Below, one piece after another: positions 17,703 to 26,215 of a stretch of 64,000 nucleotides of DNA. This stretch comes from Candidatus Merdisoma merdipullorum (lineage in GTDB: Bacteria; Bacillota; Clostridia; Lachnospirales; Lachnospiraceae). Positions within the stretch are counted from its first letter, which is position 1, and each line of letters opens with the position of its first letter. A model generated the notes under the pieces. That model was given only the letters and a program-made list of their open reading frames with translations. It searched no databases and had not been told where the DNA came from. Location: the NCBI GenBank assembly GCA_018715645.1, contig DVLE01000036.1, forward strand, positions 1 through 64,000, given 5' to 3'. The translations under genes and the position numbers were made by a program.

Positions 17703-18287
17703 ATGCCTGTGGATAACCGGGAAGTGATTCTTGAGACGGCGCTTGATTTATTCTATGCCAGAGGCTACGACGCGGTGGGAGTTCAGGAGATCGCGGAGAA
17801 GTCCGGCGTCACGAAGCCGACGCTTTATTACTATTTTAAAAGTAAATACGGACTTTTGGAGCAGCTTTTGGAGAGCAGGGGAAAGCCGTTTCTGGAGGAG
17901 CTTCATCGTTCCTGCGCTTACCATGGAGAACTGAAGGATACGCTGTGCGCAGTGGCGGAGACTGTGGCCGGTTTCGCCCGCAGGGAACCGAAGTTTTCCC
18001 TTTTGTTCATTGCATTGTACTATTCGGCGCGGGAAAACGAAGCATACCAGGCGGTGCGGCCCGTGGTCCTTGGCTTGCAGAAGGATGTGGAACAGATCTT
18101 TGAGGCTGCGGCCAATGATCTGGGGAATATGCATGGCCGTCAGCGGCAGTTTTCTCTGGGCTTTATCGGCCTTGTGATTTTCTGGCTTTTGATGAAGCAT
18201 GAGACTGGAGAAGGACGGGGCATTCAGATTTCCAGACAGGAAATAGAAGCCTTGGTGCATCAGTTTATGCACGGCATCTATTCCTGA
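17703..18287 (+). CDS. TetR/AcrR-family transcriptional regulator
   Basis: Encodes 194 residues. The N-terminal HTH reads VILETALDLFYARGYDAVGVQEIAEKSGVTKPTLYYYFKSK in overlapping pieces typical of TetR; the rest is a helical ligand-binding domain. The AAGAAGG site abuts the ATG at 17703 and is better spaced for a GTG at 17709, so the protein may be two residues shorter. The gene leads an apparent operon with an amylase and a branching enzyme (gaps of 27 and 1 nt), so it probably controls those genes and itself. The inducer is unknown. Confidence 0.9.
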   Translation: MPVDNREVILETALDLFYARGYDAVGVQEIAEKSGVTKPTLYYYFKSKYGLLEQLLESRGKPFLEELHRSCAYHGELKDTLCAVAETVAGFARREPKFSLLFIALYYSARENEAYQAVRPVVLGLQKDVEQIFEAAANDLGNMHGRQRQFSLGFIGLVIFWLLMKHETGEGRGIQISRQEIEALVHQFMHGIYS

Positions 18288-18314
18288 AAACAGAAACCGG
18301 AGGAGGAAAAAAAC

Positions 18315-19673
18315 ATGTCAAAATGGTATGAGGAAGCCATTTTCTATCATATTTACCCGCTGGGGCTTCTGGGGGCGCCGGAAACCCACAGGGGAGAGGA
18401 GGATGTTCACAGACTGAGAGAGCTGGACGCCTGGATCGCCCATATGAAAGATATGGGCTTTACCGCCGTGTATATCGGTCCCCTGTTTGAATCCACCAGT
18501 CATGGGTACGATACGAAGGATTACAGGAAGGTGGACAGCCGCCTGGGAGATAACGAGGATTTCCGGCGTTTTGTAAGCCTTTGCCATGACGGCGGAATCC
18601 GCGTGGTAGTGGATGGCGTGTTCAACCATACGGGAAGGGAGTTTTTTGCTTTCCAGGATCTGCAGAAGAACCGGGAGCAGTCTCCTTACCGTTACTGGTA
18701 CCAGGATGTAAGCTTTGAGGGAAATACTCCGATGAACGATGGCTTCTGGTACCGGGCCTGGCGTAACTGCTATGAGCTGGCGAACCTGAATCTGTGGAAT
18801 CCGGATGTAAAGAACTATCTGCTGGATGTGGTGAGGTTCTGGATAGACGAATTTGATATTGACGGCATCCGTCTGGACTGTGCCGACTGCCTGCAGTTTG
18901 ATTTTATGAAAGAGCTGCGCAAAGCCACGGAGGAAAAGAAAGAGGACTTCTGGCTGATGGGCGAGGTGATTCACGGAGATTACGCCCGCTGGGTAAACCA
19001 GGAGACGCTTCACTCGGTTACCAATTACGAGCTGTGGAAGGGGCTGTATTCCGGCCACAACGACCACAATTATTTTGAGATCGCGCATACGATACGCCGG
19101 CAGTTCGACGCAAACGGGGGAATCTACAAGGGCTGCCGCCTGTACACCTTTGTGGACAATCACGATGTGGATAGGATCGTAAATAAGTTGAATGAGAAGG
19201 GCTTTCTTCGCTCTGTTTATACGCTTCTTTATACGCTTCCCGGCATTCCCTCAGTATATTATGGAAGCGAGTGGGGTGTGGAAGGGAAGAAAGAATGGGG
19301 TGGCGATAAGGCTTTGCGCCCCAGTCTTGACCTGGAGAAACTTAAAGAAAAGCCGCCGGTGCCGGAGCTTTCGGAGCTGGTGAAGACTCTTGGAAGGATT
19401 CACAGAGAGGAGAAGGCCCTGACGGACGGCGTATACCGGGAGCTGCTGCTTACGAACCGGCAGTATGCGTTCGCCAGGATTCTGGGAGAAGAGGCGGTGA
19501 TTGTGGCTGTCAATAACGATGAAACAGGAGTGCGGCTTGAGATTCCCTGTCCAATCGCCGTGGAGAAAGCTCTGGAGGCATTTACGCAGAAGGAGCAGAA
19601 ACTGGAAAACGGGAAGCTGATATGGGAAATGCCTGCTTATGGAAGCGCAGTATTTATAGTAAAACAGGGGTGA
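18315..19673 (+). CDS. GH13 alpha-amylase family glycosidase
   Basis: Encodes 452 residues with no signal peptide, so it acts on intracellular alpha-glucans or maltodextrins. All catalytic elements of clan GH13 are visible: VVVDGVFNHTG, DGIRLDCAD with the nucleophile Asp near 187, MGEVIHGD with the acid/base Glu near 217, and FVDNHD with the third acid near 284. A short C-terminal beta domain follows. GGAGGAGG lies 8 nt before the ATG. Tight linkage to glgB suggests a part in glycogen or maltodextrin turnover. The precise specificity (amylase, neopullulanase or glucosidase) is not determinable. Confidence 0.9.
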   Translation: MSKWYEEAIFYHIYPLGLLGAPETHRGEEDVHRLRELDAWIAHMKDMGFTAVYIGPLFESTSHGYDTKDYRKVDSRLGDNEDFRRFVSLCHDGGIRVVVDGVFNHTGREFFAFQDLQKNREQSPYRYWYQDVSFEGNTPMNDGFWYRAWRNCYELANLNLWNPDVKNYLLDVVRFWIDEFDIDGIRLDCADCLQFDFMKELRKATEEKKEDFWLMGEVIHGDYARWVNQETLHSVTNYELWKGLYSGHNDHNYFEIAHTIRRQFDANGGIYKGCRLYTFVDNHDVDRIVNKLNEKGFLRSVYTLLYTLPGIPSVYYGSEWGVEGKKEWGGDKALRPSLDLEKLKEKPPVPELSELVKTLGRIHREEKALTDGVYRELLLTNRQYAFARILGEEAVIVAVNNDETGVRLEIPCPIAVEKALEAFTQKEQKLENGKLIWEMPAYGSAVFIVKQG

Positions 19674-19674
19674 T

Positions 19675-21651
19675 ATGATGGAAGAAAAGAAAAGTACAGG
19701 AAAAACGAAGGATTCCCGAAAGGGAAAGGAGGCGTCGGGCGGCAGGAAAGGAGTACCAGCTTGTTTTGTGACAGAGCTCGACCAGTATCTGTTCGGCCAG
19801 GGGAACCATTATGATATTTTCCGTAAGCTTGGCGCGCATCCAGCTTCCTTTCGTGGGAAAGAAGGCGTATATTTCGCTGTCTGGGCGCCCCATGCCTGGA
19901 AGGTGCATGTGACCGGAGAGTTTAATGACTGGGATATAGAGAGCCATGAGATGAAGCGTCTGGAACCTCTGGGAATCTGGGAACTCTTTGTTCCGGGCGT
20001 GAAGCTTGGCGCTCTGTACAAATATCTGATTGAGACGGAGGACCACCGCCAGCTTTATAAGGCAGATCCCTTTGCGGCATCGGCGGAGATGCGTCCAGGC
20101 ACGGCTTCAAGAGTGGCTGACATCAGCGGCTATAAGTGGACGGACGGGGAATGGATGGCGAAGCGCCGGGAGAAAAAGATGACGGAGGAGCCCATGTCCA
20201 TCTATGAGGTACATCCTGGTTCCTGGAAAAAGCATCCTCACGGACCGGATGAGGACGGCTTTTACAGCTATCGGGAATTCGCGCACAGTCTGGCGGACTA
20301 TGTGCATGAGATGGGCTATACCCATGTGGAGCTTATGGGAATCGCGGAGCATCCCTTCGACGGTTCCTGGGGCTACCAGGTCACAGGCTACTATGCGCCT
20401 ACCTCCCGTTATGGGACGCCCCAGGACTTCATGTATCTGATCAATTATCTGCACAAAAAGAAGATAGGCGTTATTCTGGACTGGGTGCCGGCTCATTTTC
20501 CGCGGGACGCTCACGGACTGGCGGATTTTGACGGGCAGCCCCTTTATGAGTATCCGGATCCCAGAAAAGGCGAGCATCCCGACTGGGGGACGAAGATCTT
20601 TAATTATGAAAAGAATGAAGTGAAGAATTTCCTGATTGCCAACGCGCTTTACTGGGTGGAGCAGTTCCATGTGGACGGCCTGCGGGTGGACGCGGTGGCT
20701 TCGATGCTGTACCTGGACTATGGGAAGCAGTCGGGGCAGTGGGTTCCAAACAAATACGGCGGAAACGAGAATCTGGAAGCCATAGAATTTTTCAAGCATC
20801 TGAATTCAGTCCTCCTTGGACGCAATCCGGGCGCGATGATGATCGCTGAGGAGTCGACGGCCTGGCCGAAAGTGACGGACAAGCCGGAGAATAATGGACT
20901 GGGCTTTTCCTTCAAGTGGAATATGGGCTGGATGAATGATTTCCTGGAATATATGAAGCTGGATCCCTATTTCCGCAAGGGGGCGCATCATTTGATGACC
21001 TTTGCGATGACCTACGCGTACAGCGAAAACTATATCCTGGTACTCTCCCACGACGAGGTCGTGCATCTGAAATGCTCTATGTATAATAAGATGCCGGGCT
21101 ACCCGGACGACAAATTTGCGAATCTGAAGGCGGCTTACTCGTTTATGATCGGACATCCGGGCAAAAAGCTGCTCTTTATGGGCCAGGAATTCGCCCAGCT
21201 TCAGGAGTGGAGCGAGGCCAGGGAGCTTGACTGGTATCTCCTTGGAGAGGAGAGGCACAGGCAGATTCAGGCCTATGTGAAAGCTTTGCTTCATCTTTAT
21301 AAGAGCCGGCCGGCGCTCTACGAGCAGGATACGCAGCCGGAGGGCTTCCGCTGGATCAATCCCAACGACGCGGACCGGAGCATCTTTTCCTTTATGCGCT
21401 TTGCGAAAAATGGAAGGAGGAGTCTGTTGTTTGTCTGCAACTTTACGCCTATGGCACGTCCTGATTACCGGGTAGGCGTACCCAGAAGGAAGCAGTACAA
21501 GCTGGTTCTGGACAGCGACGCGGCGATCTACGGCGGCAGCGGCCAGGAAAAGCCGCTGATCTATAAGGCGGTGAAGGGCGAGTGCGATGGCCAGCCCTAT
21601 TCTATCTCCTATCCGCTGGCGCCCTATGGCGTGGCTGTGTTTGAATTTTAG
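19675..21651 (+). CDS. glgB: 1,4-alpha-glucan branching enzyme GlgB
   Basis: Encodes 658 residues. After a Lys-rich N-terminal tail comes a CBM48 domain (YFAVWAPHAWKVHVTGEFNDW), then the GH13 branching-enzyme core: YEVHPGSW, GYQVTGYYAPTSRYG, DGLRVDAVASMLYLD (nucleophile Asp near 338), MMIAEEST (Glu near 391) and VLSHDEVVH (Asp near 458), with a C-terminal beta domain. It creates alpha-1,6 branches in glycogen. It starts one base after the amylase gene stops. None of the other glycogen synthesis genes (glgA, glgC, glgD) lies in this window. Two adjacent ATGs at 19675 and 19678 are possible starts. Confidence 0.95.
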   Translation: MMEEKKSTGKTKDSRKGKEASGGRKGVPACFVTELDQYLFGQGNHYDIFRKLGAHPASFRGKEGVYFAVWAPHAWKVHVTGEFNDWDIESHEMKRLEPLGIWELFVPGVKLGALYKYLIETEDHRQLYKADPFAASAEMRPGTASRVADISGYKWTDGEWMAKRREKKMTEEPMSIYEVHPGSWKKHPHGPDEDGFYSYREFAHSLADYVHEMGYTHVELMGIAEHPFDGSWGYQVTGYYAPTSRYGTPQDFMYLINYLHKKKIGVILDWVPAHFPRDAHGLADFDGQPLYEYPDPRKGEHPDWGTKIFNYEKNEVKNFLIANALYWVEQFHVDGLRVDAVASMLYLDYGKQSGQWVPNKYGGNENLEAIEFFKHLNSVLLGRNPGAMMIAEESTAWPKVTDKPENNGLGFSFKWNMGWMNDFLEYMKLDPYFRKGAHHLMTFAMTYAYSENYILVLSHDEVVHLKCSMYNKMPGYPDDKFANLKAAYSFMIGHPGKKLLFMGQEFAQLQEWSEARELDWYLLGEERHRQIQAYVKALLHLYKSRPALYEQDTQPEGFRWINPNDADRSIFSFMRFAKNGRRSLLFVCNFTPMARPDYRVGVPRRKQYKLVLDSDAAIYGGSGQEKPLIYKAVKGECDGQPYSISYPLAPYGVAVFEF

Positions 21652-21666
21652 TTGTTGTATAGAAAA

Positions 21667-21700
21667 AGAGACAGAGACGGTTTATTCCGTCTCTGTCTCT
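21667..21700 (-). terminator. Terminator hairpin overlapping the end of the small anchored-protein gene
   Basis: AGAGACAGAGACGG and CCGTCTCTGTCTCT form a perfect 14-bp stem with a 6-nt loop. On the minus strand it is followed by TTTTT. The loop holds the stop codon, and one arm encodes the last codons (Glu-Thr-Glu-Thr-Glu). On the plus strand it is a hairpin after glgB but lacks a T-tract. Confidence 0.85.
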
Positions 21701-22155
21701 GCGGCGTTCTGTGTGCTTTCTTCAGCTGCCGCCTTGTCGAGCGCACGGCTTACTGCGTCCAGAAGCACCTGAGAGGTGTACTGATTCTCTGAGGAATATG
21801 TAAGGTTTTCCAGAGACTGTGTGGAGCAGATCTGTTCGGCAAGGTCCTCCAGGGCGGGTTCCATCAGGGGGTACATGGTCTCCATGGCTTCGCTGACGTT
21901 CACAAGCTGGATAGATTCGATTTCGTTTTCACTGACGGTCACAGCCACGTCCACGGCCGCGCCGTTCAGCATGATGGAGGAGGTGTAGACGCCCGGTACA
22001 TACAGAGCGGAAGCTTCGGCCGTGCCGGAAGTCTCATCCTTGGGAGAAAACATATACACCAGCAGCAGGATAAGAAGGATGCCAAGGGCTACGAAGATTC
22101 CTGTGTAGATTAACTCTTTCATGCGGAGGACGACGATTTTTGTTTTTGAGCTCAA
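21682..22155 (-). CDS. Small membrane-anchored protein with FMN-binding-like domain
   Basis: Encodes 157 residues. One transmembrane helix (about residues 13-33) is followed by an extracytoplasmic domain starting YVPGVYTSSIMLNGAAVDVAV, a pattern seen in FMN-binding/RnfG-like domains, and an acidic tail. The start appears to be TTG at 22155, because AGGAGG lies 8 nt upstream of it; the ATG at 22122 has no ribosome site. Its function is unknown. It is transcribed in the same direction as yitT and may follow it or use its own promoter at 22183-22210. Confidence 0.6.
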   Translation of the reverse strand: MSSKTKIVVLRMKELIYTGIFVALGILLILLLVYMFSPKDETSGTAEASALYVPGVYTSSIMLNGAAVDVAVTVSENEIESIQLVNVSEAMETMYPLMEPALEDLAEQICSTQSLENLTYSSENQYTSQVLLDAVSRALDKAAAEESTQNAAETETE

Positions 22156-22182
22156 GGAAAGCCCCTCCTGTATGTTTCGATT

Positions 22183-22210
22183 ATTATAAGGTATGAATCC
22201 GGAAAGGCAA
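22183..22210 (-). promoter_or_regulatory. Possible promoter of the small anchored-protein gene
   Basis: Minus strand TTGCCT, 16 nt, TATAAT, 28 nt before the TTG start. Confidence 0.5.
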
Positions 22211-22224
22211 ATATGACAGCATAC

Positions 22225-22245
22225 TACCCTTGTCGATCAAGGGTA
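22225..22245. terminator. Hairpin at the end of yitT
   Basis: TACCCTTG (22225-22232) and CAAGGGTA (22238-22245) form a perfect 8-bp stem overlapping the yitT stop codon. It lacks a clear T-tract, so it may be a weak terminator or an mRNA 3'-end stabiliser. Confidence 0.35.
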
Positions 22246-23109
22246 ACGCCGGGTAAAGCCTTCGCCAAGAACCTCGCGCACATCGGTTACGATCACAAAG
22301 GCGTCAGGGTCGCAGTCTTTCGCCAGTTCTTTAAGGCGGACGATTTCCTTTCTGGCCACGACGCAGAACAGCATATTCTTATTTTGGCCGGAGTACATGC
22401 CTGTGGCGGAGATTCCCGTCACGCCACGGTCCAGCTCCTCCATCACAAGAGAAGCCAGTTCCCCAGGTTTTTCTGTGATGATAAAGGCAGCCTTTGAGAA
22501 TTTCAGACCGTCGATGATGCCGTCGGAGATCTTGGAAGTCAGGTAGATGGCGATAATGGCATAGAGGGCCATTTGGATTCCGTAGAGAAAGGCGCCCAGC
22601 AGGACGATAGCTGTGTCAATGATCCACATAATAGAAGAAATGCTGTAATGACGCAGAAAATGCTGGATAAGGGCTGCGATGAGATCCGTTCCCCCGGTGG
22701 TGGCCCTGGCCGCGAAGACAAGGCCGATGCCTGCTCCCATGAAAATGCCTCCGTAAAGGGAAGAAAGCAGAAGATCTCCTTTAGCCAGAGGAATCACGGG
22801 AAGGACCGAGAGCCAGAAGGAGAGCAGAACCGTGGCAAATACCGTGCGGATAAGATAGCGCGCGCCCTTCAGACGCATGGCGATGAGAAAGACCGGAATG
22901 TTTAAGGCGAGGTTTGTCACGGACAGGGGAACGCCTCCTGGCAAAAACCCTTCTGTAAATTGTTTGATGATGATCGCGACGCCAGAGAATCCGCCGGTGA
23001 TCAGGCTTGCAGGCTCCAGTACGGAAGCGATGGAAAAGGCCATGAGAGCTGTTCCGGACAGAATAAACAGTCCGTCTTTGATATTGGTTTTCAGTCTTGA
23101 ATCGAGCAT
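22237..23109 (-). CDS. YitT family membrane protein
   Basis: Encodes 290 residues. The first 200 contain five or six hydrophobic helices with the repeated glycine pattern of the YitT (DUF161) family (ITGGFSGVAIIIKQ, FAARATTGGTDLIAALI). The last 85 residues form the soluble DUF2179 domain (AFIITEKPGELASLVMEEL, RGVTGISATGMYSGQ, DAFVIVTDVREVLGEGF). Members are thought to be transporters or envelope proteins; the substrate is not established. AAGGAGG stands before the ATG. The neighbours give no further clue. Confidence 0.9.
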   Translation of the reverse strand: MLDSRLKTNIKDGLFILSGTALMAFSIASVLEPASLITGGFSGVAIIIKQFTEGFLPGGVPLSVTNLALNIPVFLIAMRLKGARYLIRTVFATVLLSFWLSVLPVIPLAKGDLLLSSLYGGIFMGAGIGLVFAARATTGGTDLIAALIQHFLRHYSISSIMWIIDTAIVLLGAFLYGIQMALYAIIAIYLTSKISDGIIDGLKFSKAAFIITEKPGELASLVMEELDRGVTGISATGMYSGQNKNMLFCVVARKEIVRLKELAKDCDPDAFVIVTDVREVLGEGFTRRYP

Positions 23110-23477
23110 GTGGACCTCCTTATGATACCTTTGACGCTATCACAGGGAAATGAAAATTGCAAGGCCCTTTCCGGGGGGATTTCGCGGGGATTGGCAAAGA
23201 TTTCCCGGAACGGGGTGAAGAATCGTGCTTTGTGAACAATGTATAGGAAAAAATTAGGCAAAAATACTGGAAATATTGAGGAAGTGCATAAAAAAATTTG
23301 CATTTCCTCTTTCCTTTTTTATAGTTTTGCATTAATATATAACTTAGGTATTTTTTCGTTGCCGGAAAAATAGGGGATTTTATTGTAAATATTGCTGGAA
23401 ATGCAGTTGAAAATATTCCGGCGTGACTGTCAGCGATATGCACAAAAACTATATAATCAGAAGGAGCGGAGAAAGTT
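23110..23477. other. 368-nt AT-rich intergenic region between divergent yitT and the CdaR-like gene
   Basis: It holds the ribosome site of yitT at its left end. At 23278-23309 a hairpin is formed by GAGGAAGTGCA and TGCATTTCCTC (11 bp with one G-U pair, 10-nt loop), followed by a T-rich run. TTGCAT near 23335 and TATAAT (23452-23457) are possible promoter parts for the downstream gene. No ORF is supported. Confidence 0.6.
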
Positions 23478-24566
23478 ATGATTTCAAACCAGATACTGCA
23501 GAATACGATCGACGGACTCAAAGGGATAACCAGGATAGATCTCTGTATCATAGATACGGAAGGAAAGGTGCTTGCTTCCACGTTCCCTGAGGCGGATTCC
23601 TATACGGGTTCCGTCCTTGCGTTTATCGATTCTCCGGCTGACAGCCAGGTGATTCAGGGTTTCCAGTTTTTCAAGATTTTCGATGAAAATCAGCTGGAGT
23701 ACATTCTGCTGCTTAACGGCGGCAGTGAGGACGCCTATATGATAGGAAAGCTGGTCGTATTCCAGATTCAGAATCTTCTGGTAGCCTATAAAGAACGCTT
23801 TGATAAAGATAATTTTATCAAGAACCTTTTGCTGGACAATCTTCTGCTGGTAGACATCTACAACCGGGCCAAGAAGCTTCATATCCAGACGGAGGTACGG
23901 CGGGCCGTCTTTATTATAGAGACCGGAAGGGAGAAGGATACGGGCTCGCTGGAGAGCGTGCGCGCTCTGTTCGGTCCAAAGTCTCACGACTTTATCACGG
24001 CCGTGGATGAGAAAAATATCATTGTTGTGAAAGAACTGGGAGAAAATGAGGGATACCCGGAGCTGAACAAGACCGCGAAGGTGATTCGGGATCTTCTGAA
24101 CAGTGAGAGCGATCAGCAGGTTCACATCGCTTACGGTACCATAGTCGGAGAGATCAAGGAAGTGTCCCGTTCCTATAAGGAAGCGCGCATGGCTCTGGAC
24201 GTAGGAAAGATCTTTTTCGATGAAAAGGATATTGTGGCGTACAGTACGCTGGGAATCGGGCGTCTCATTTATCAGCTTCCGATTCCGCTGTGCAAGATGT
24301 TTATCCGTGAGATCTTCGACGGAAAGTCTCCGGATGATTTTGATGAGGAGACGCTGACTACCATCAACAAGTTCTTTGAGAACAGCCTGAACGTATCCGA
24401 AACGTCGAGGCAGCTTTACATCCACAGAAATACGCTGGTGTACAGGCTTGACAAGCTGCAGAAAAGCACTGGACTCGATCTGCGGGTTTTTGAGGATGCG
24501 ATTACCTTTAAGATTGCTCTTATGGTAGTGAAGTATATGAAGTATATGGAATCCATGGATTATTAA
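23478..24566 (+). CDS. CdaR/PucR-family transcriptional regulator
   Basis: Encodes 362 residues. The C-terminal 60 residues hold the PucR-type HTH (NVSETSRQLYIHRNTLVYRLDKL, then TGLDLRVFEDAITFKIALMV). The middle has the GGDEF-like fold seen in CdaR (YKEARMALDVGKIFF), and the N-terminal 130 residues are the sugar-diacid-recognition-like sensor domain (IDLCIIDTEGKVLAST). Relatives respond to sugar acids or related metabolites, but no catabolic gene is adjacent. It precedes ftsE by 51 nt on the same strand and could share transcripts with it. AAGGAG before the ATG supports the start. Confidence 0.85.
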   Translation: MISNQILQNTIDGLKGITRIDLCIIDTEGKVLASTFPEADSYTGSVLAFIDSPADSQVIQGFQFFKIFDENQLEYILLLNGGSEDAYMIGKLVVFQIQNLLVAYKERFDKDNFIKNLLLDNLLLVDIYNRAKKLHIQTEVRRAVFIIETGREKDTGSLESVRALFGPKSHDFITAVDEKNIIVVKELGENEGYPELNKTAKVIRDLLNSESDQQVHIAYGTIVGEIKEVSRSYKEARMALDVGKIFFDEKDIVAYSTLGIGRLIYQLPIPLCKMFIREIFDGKSPDDFDEETLTTINKFFENSLNVSETSRQLYIHRNTLVYRLDKLQKSTGLDLRVFEDAITFKIALMVVKYMKYMESMDY

Positions 24567-24617
24567 ACCGACGCCCCGGACGCAGGCCGGGAGACGAATG
24601 ATTTGAGGAGAAAACTT

Positions 24618-25307
24618 ATGATTGATTTGGAAAATGTGACAAAGTCATATGCCACAGGCGTGCAGGCATTGAACGGCGTTACCTTGCATATAGACAAGGG
24701 TGAATTTGTATTTATTGTGGGAGACAGCGGTTCGGGAAAATCCACGCTGATCAAGCTGCTTTTAAAGGAGCTTGATCCGACCTCCGGCTCCATCAAGGTA
24801 AATGGGATCAATCTGAACAGAATGAAGCCCAGAGCGATCCCCAAGTACAGGAGAAAGCTGGGCGTGGTGTTTCAGGATTTCCGCCTTCTCAAAGACAGAA
24901 ATGTCTACGAAAATATCGCCTTTGCCCAGAGAGTAATTATTACGCCTACTAAGCAGATCCGGAAAAATGTTCCGGCTATGCTGTCTTTGGTGGGCCTGGC
25001 TGAGAAATATAAGTCCTATCCCAAGCAGCTTTCCGGAGGGGAGCAGCAGAGGGTGGCTCTGGCCAGAGCTCTTGTGAATCGCCCCAATATTCTTTTGGCG
25101 GACGAGCCTACCGGGAACCTGGATCCGAAAAATTCCAAAGAGATTATGAGACTTTTGGAAACCATCAATGAACGCGGGACGACTGTCGTGGTGGTAACCC
25201 ATAATCAGGAGATCGTGGATCAGATGAAGAAACGCGTGGTTGTAATGCACAGAGGCGTCATTATCAGTGACGAGCGTAAAGCTGGGTACACACAGCATGC
25301 GGATTAG
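24618..25307 (+). CDS. ftsE: Cell division ABC ATPase FtsE
   Basis: Encodes 229 residues. Walker A GDSGSGKST (about 35-43), LSGGEQQRVALARAL (about 137) and Walker B ILLADEPTGNLDP (about 157) are intact. Spacing from the GAGGAG at 24605-24610 supports the ATG at 24618 rather than the in-frame TTG at 24603. With FtsX it forms a membrane complex that switches on extracellular peptidoglycan hydrolases. Its 3' end overlaps ftsX by 11 bases, and the M23 hydrolase it probably activates lies two genes downstream. Confidence 0.95.
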   Translation: MIDLENVTKSYATGVQALNGVTLHIDKGEFVFIVGDSGSGKSTLIKLLLKELDPTSGSIKVNGINLNRMKPRAIPKYRRKLGVVFQDFRLLKDRNVYENIAFAQRVIITPTKQIRKNVPAMLSLVGLAEKYKSYPKQLSGGEQQRVALARALVNRPNILLADEPTGNLDPKNSKEIMRLLETINERGTTVVVVTHNQEIVDQMKKRVVVMHRGVIISDERKAGYTQHAD

Positions 25308-26205
25308 TTCGATAGTTTACTGCATTAAGCAGGGATTGAAAAACATCTGGAGAAACAAGATGTTCTCCCTGACTTCCATAGCCACGATGGCGGCCTGTAT
25401 TTTCCTGTTTGGAATTTTCTTCTGTGTCGTAGAGAATTTCCAGCACATGGTGCGGGAGATGGAGAAGTCGGTGGCTGTCACAGTATTTTTTGACGAAGGG
25501 CTTTCTCAGGAACAGATCGATGCGCTCGGTGAGCAGATAGACGCCAGAGAAGAAGTGGCCGACGTGGTTTTTGTCACTGCGGATGAGGCCTGGGACGAGT
25601 ATAAAGAAATATACTTCGCAGAGGCGCCTGAGCTGGCAGAAGGCTTTGAGAATGACAATCCTCTTGCCAATGAGGCGCATTATGAGATTTATCTGACGGA
25701 TGTGGAGAGTCAGGATGAGCTGGTGACCTGGCTGGAATCCGTAGAGGGGATCCGCAGGATCAATGAATCGGCTCAGGTAGCGGATATTCTGACGAATTTC
25801 AATCTGCTGGTGGGTTATATTTCTATCGCGGTGATTCTGCTGCTGCTTTGCGTGTCTGTGTTCCTTATCAGCAATACAGTCACCATAGGCATCGCGGTCA
25901 GAAAAGAGGAAATCGCGATAATGAAGCTGATAGGAGCCACAAACAGCTTTGTGAAGGCGCCTTTTGTGGTGGAGGGTATCATTATCGGCCTGATAGGAGC
26001 CGCGATTCCCTTGAGCCTTTTGTATGTTTTGTATACGAGGCTGATCACGTTTATGGGAGATAAGTTCAATATCCTGACAGGAATGCTTCAGTTCCTTCCT
26101 GTAAATGATATGTTTCGGATTCTTCTTCCGGTGGGAGTGGCGCTTGGCGTAGGAATCGGATTTTTCGGAAGCTTCTTTACGATCCGGAAGCACCTGAAGG
26201 TATAG
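25297..26205 (+). CDS. ftsX: Cell division protein FtsX
   Basis: Encodes 302 residues: one N-terminal membrane helix, an extracellular domain of about 130 residues (VAVTVFFDEGLSQEQIDAL onwards), then three helices, the FtsX topology. The FtsX motif VRKEEIAIMKLIGATNSFV lies before the third helix. The extracellular loop is the expected docking site for the coiled-coil hydrolase encoded next. The start at 25297 follows from the conserved MRISSIVYCIKQGLKNIWRN, a typical Firmicute FtsX beginning. Confidence 0.95.
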   Translation: MRISSIVYCIKQGLKNIWRNKMFSLTSIATMAACIFLFGIFFCVVENFQHMVREMEKSVAVTVFFDEGLSQEQIDALGEQIDAREEVADVVFVTADEAWDEYKEIYFAEAPELAEGFENDNPLANEAHYEIYLTDVESQDELVTWLESVEGIRRINESAQVADILTNFNLLVGYISIAVILLLLCVSVFLISNTVTIGIAVRKEEIAIMKLIGATNSFVKAPFVVEGIIIGLIGAAIPLSLLYVLYTRLITFMGDKFNILTGMLQFLPVNDMFRILLPVGVALGVGIGFFGSFFTIRKHLKV

Positions 26206-26215
26206 GAAATAATCT

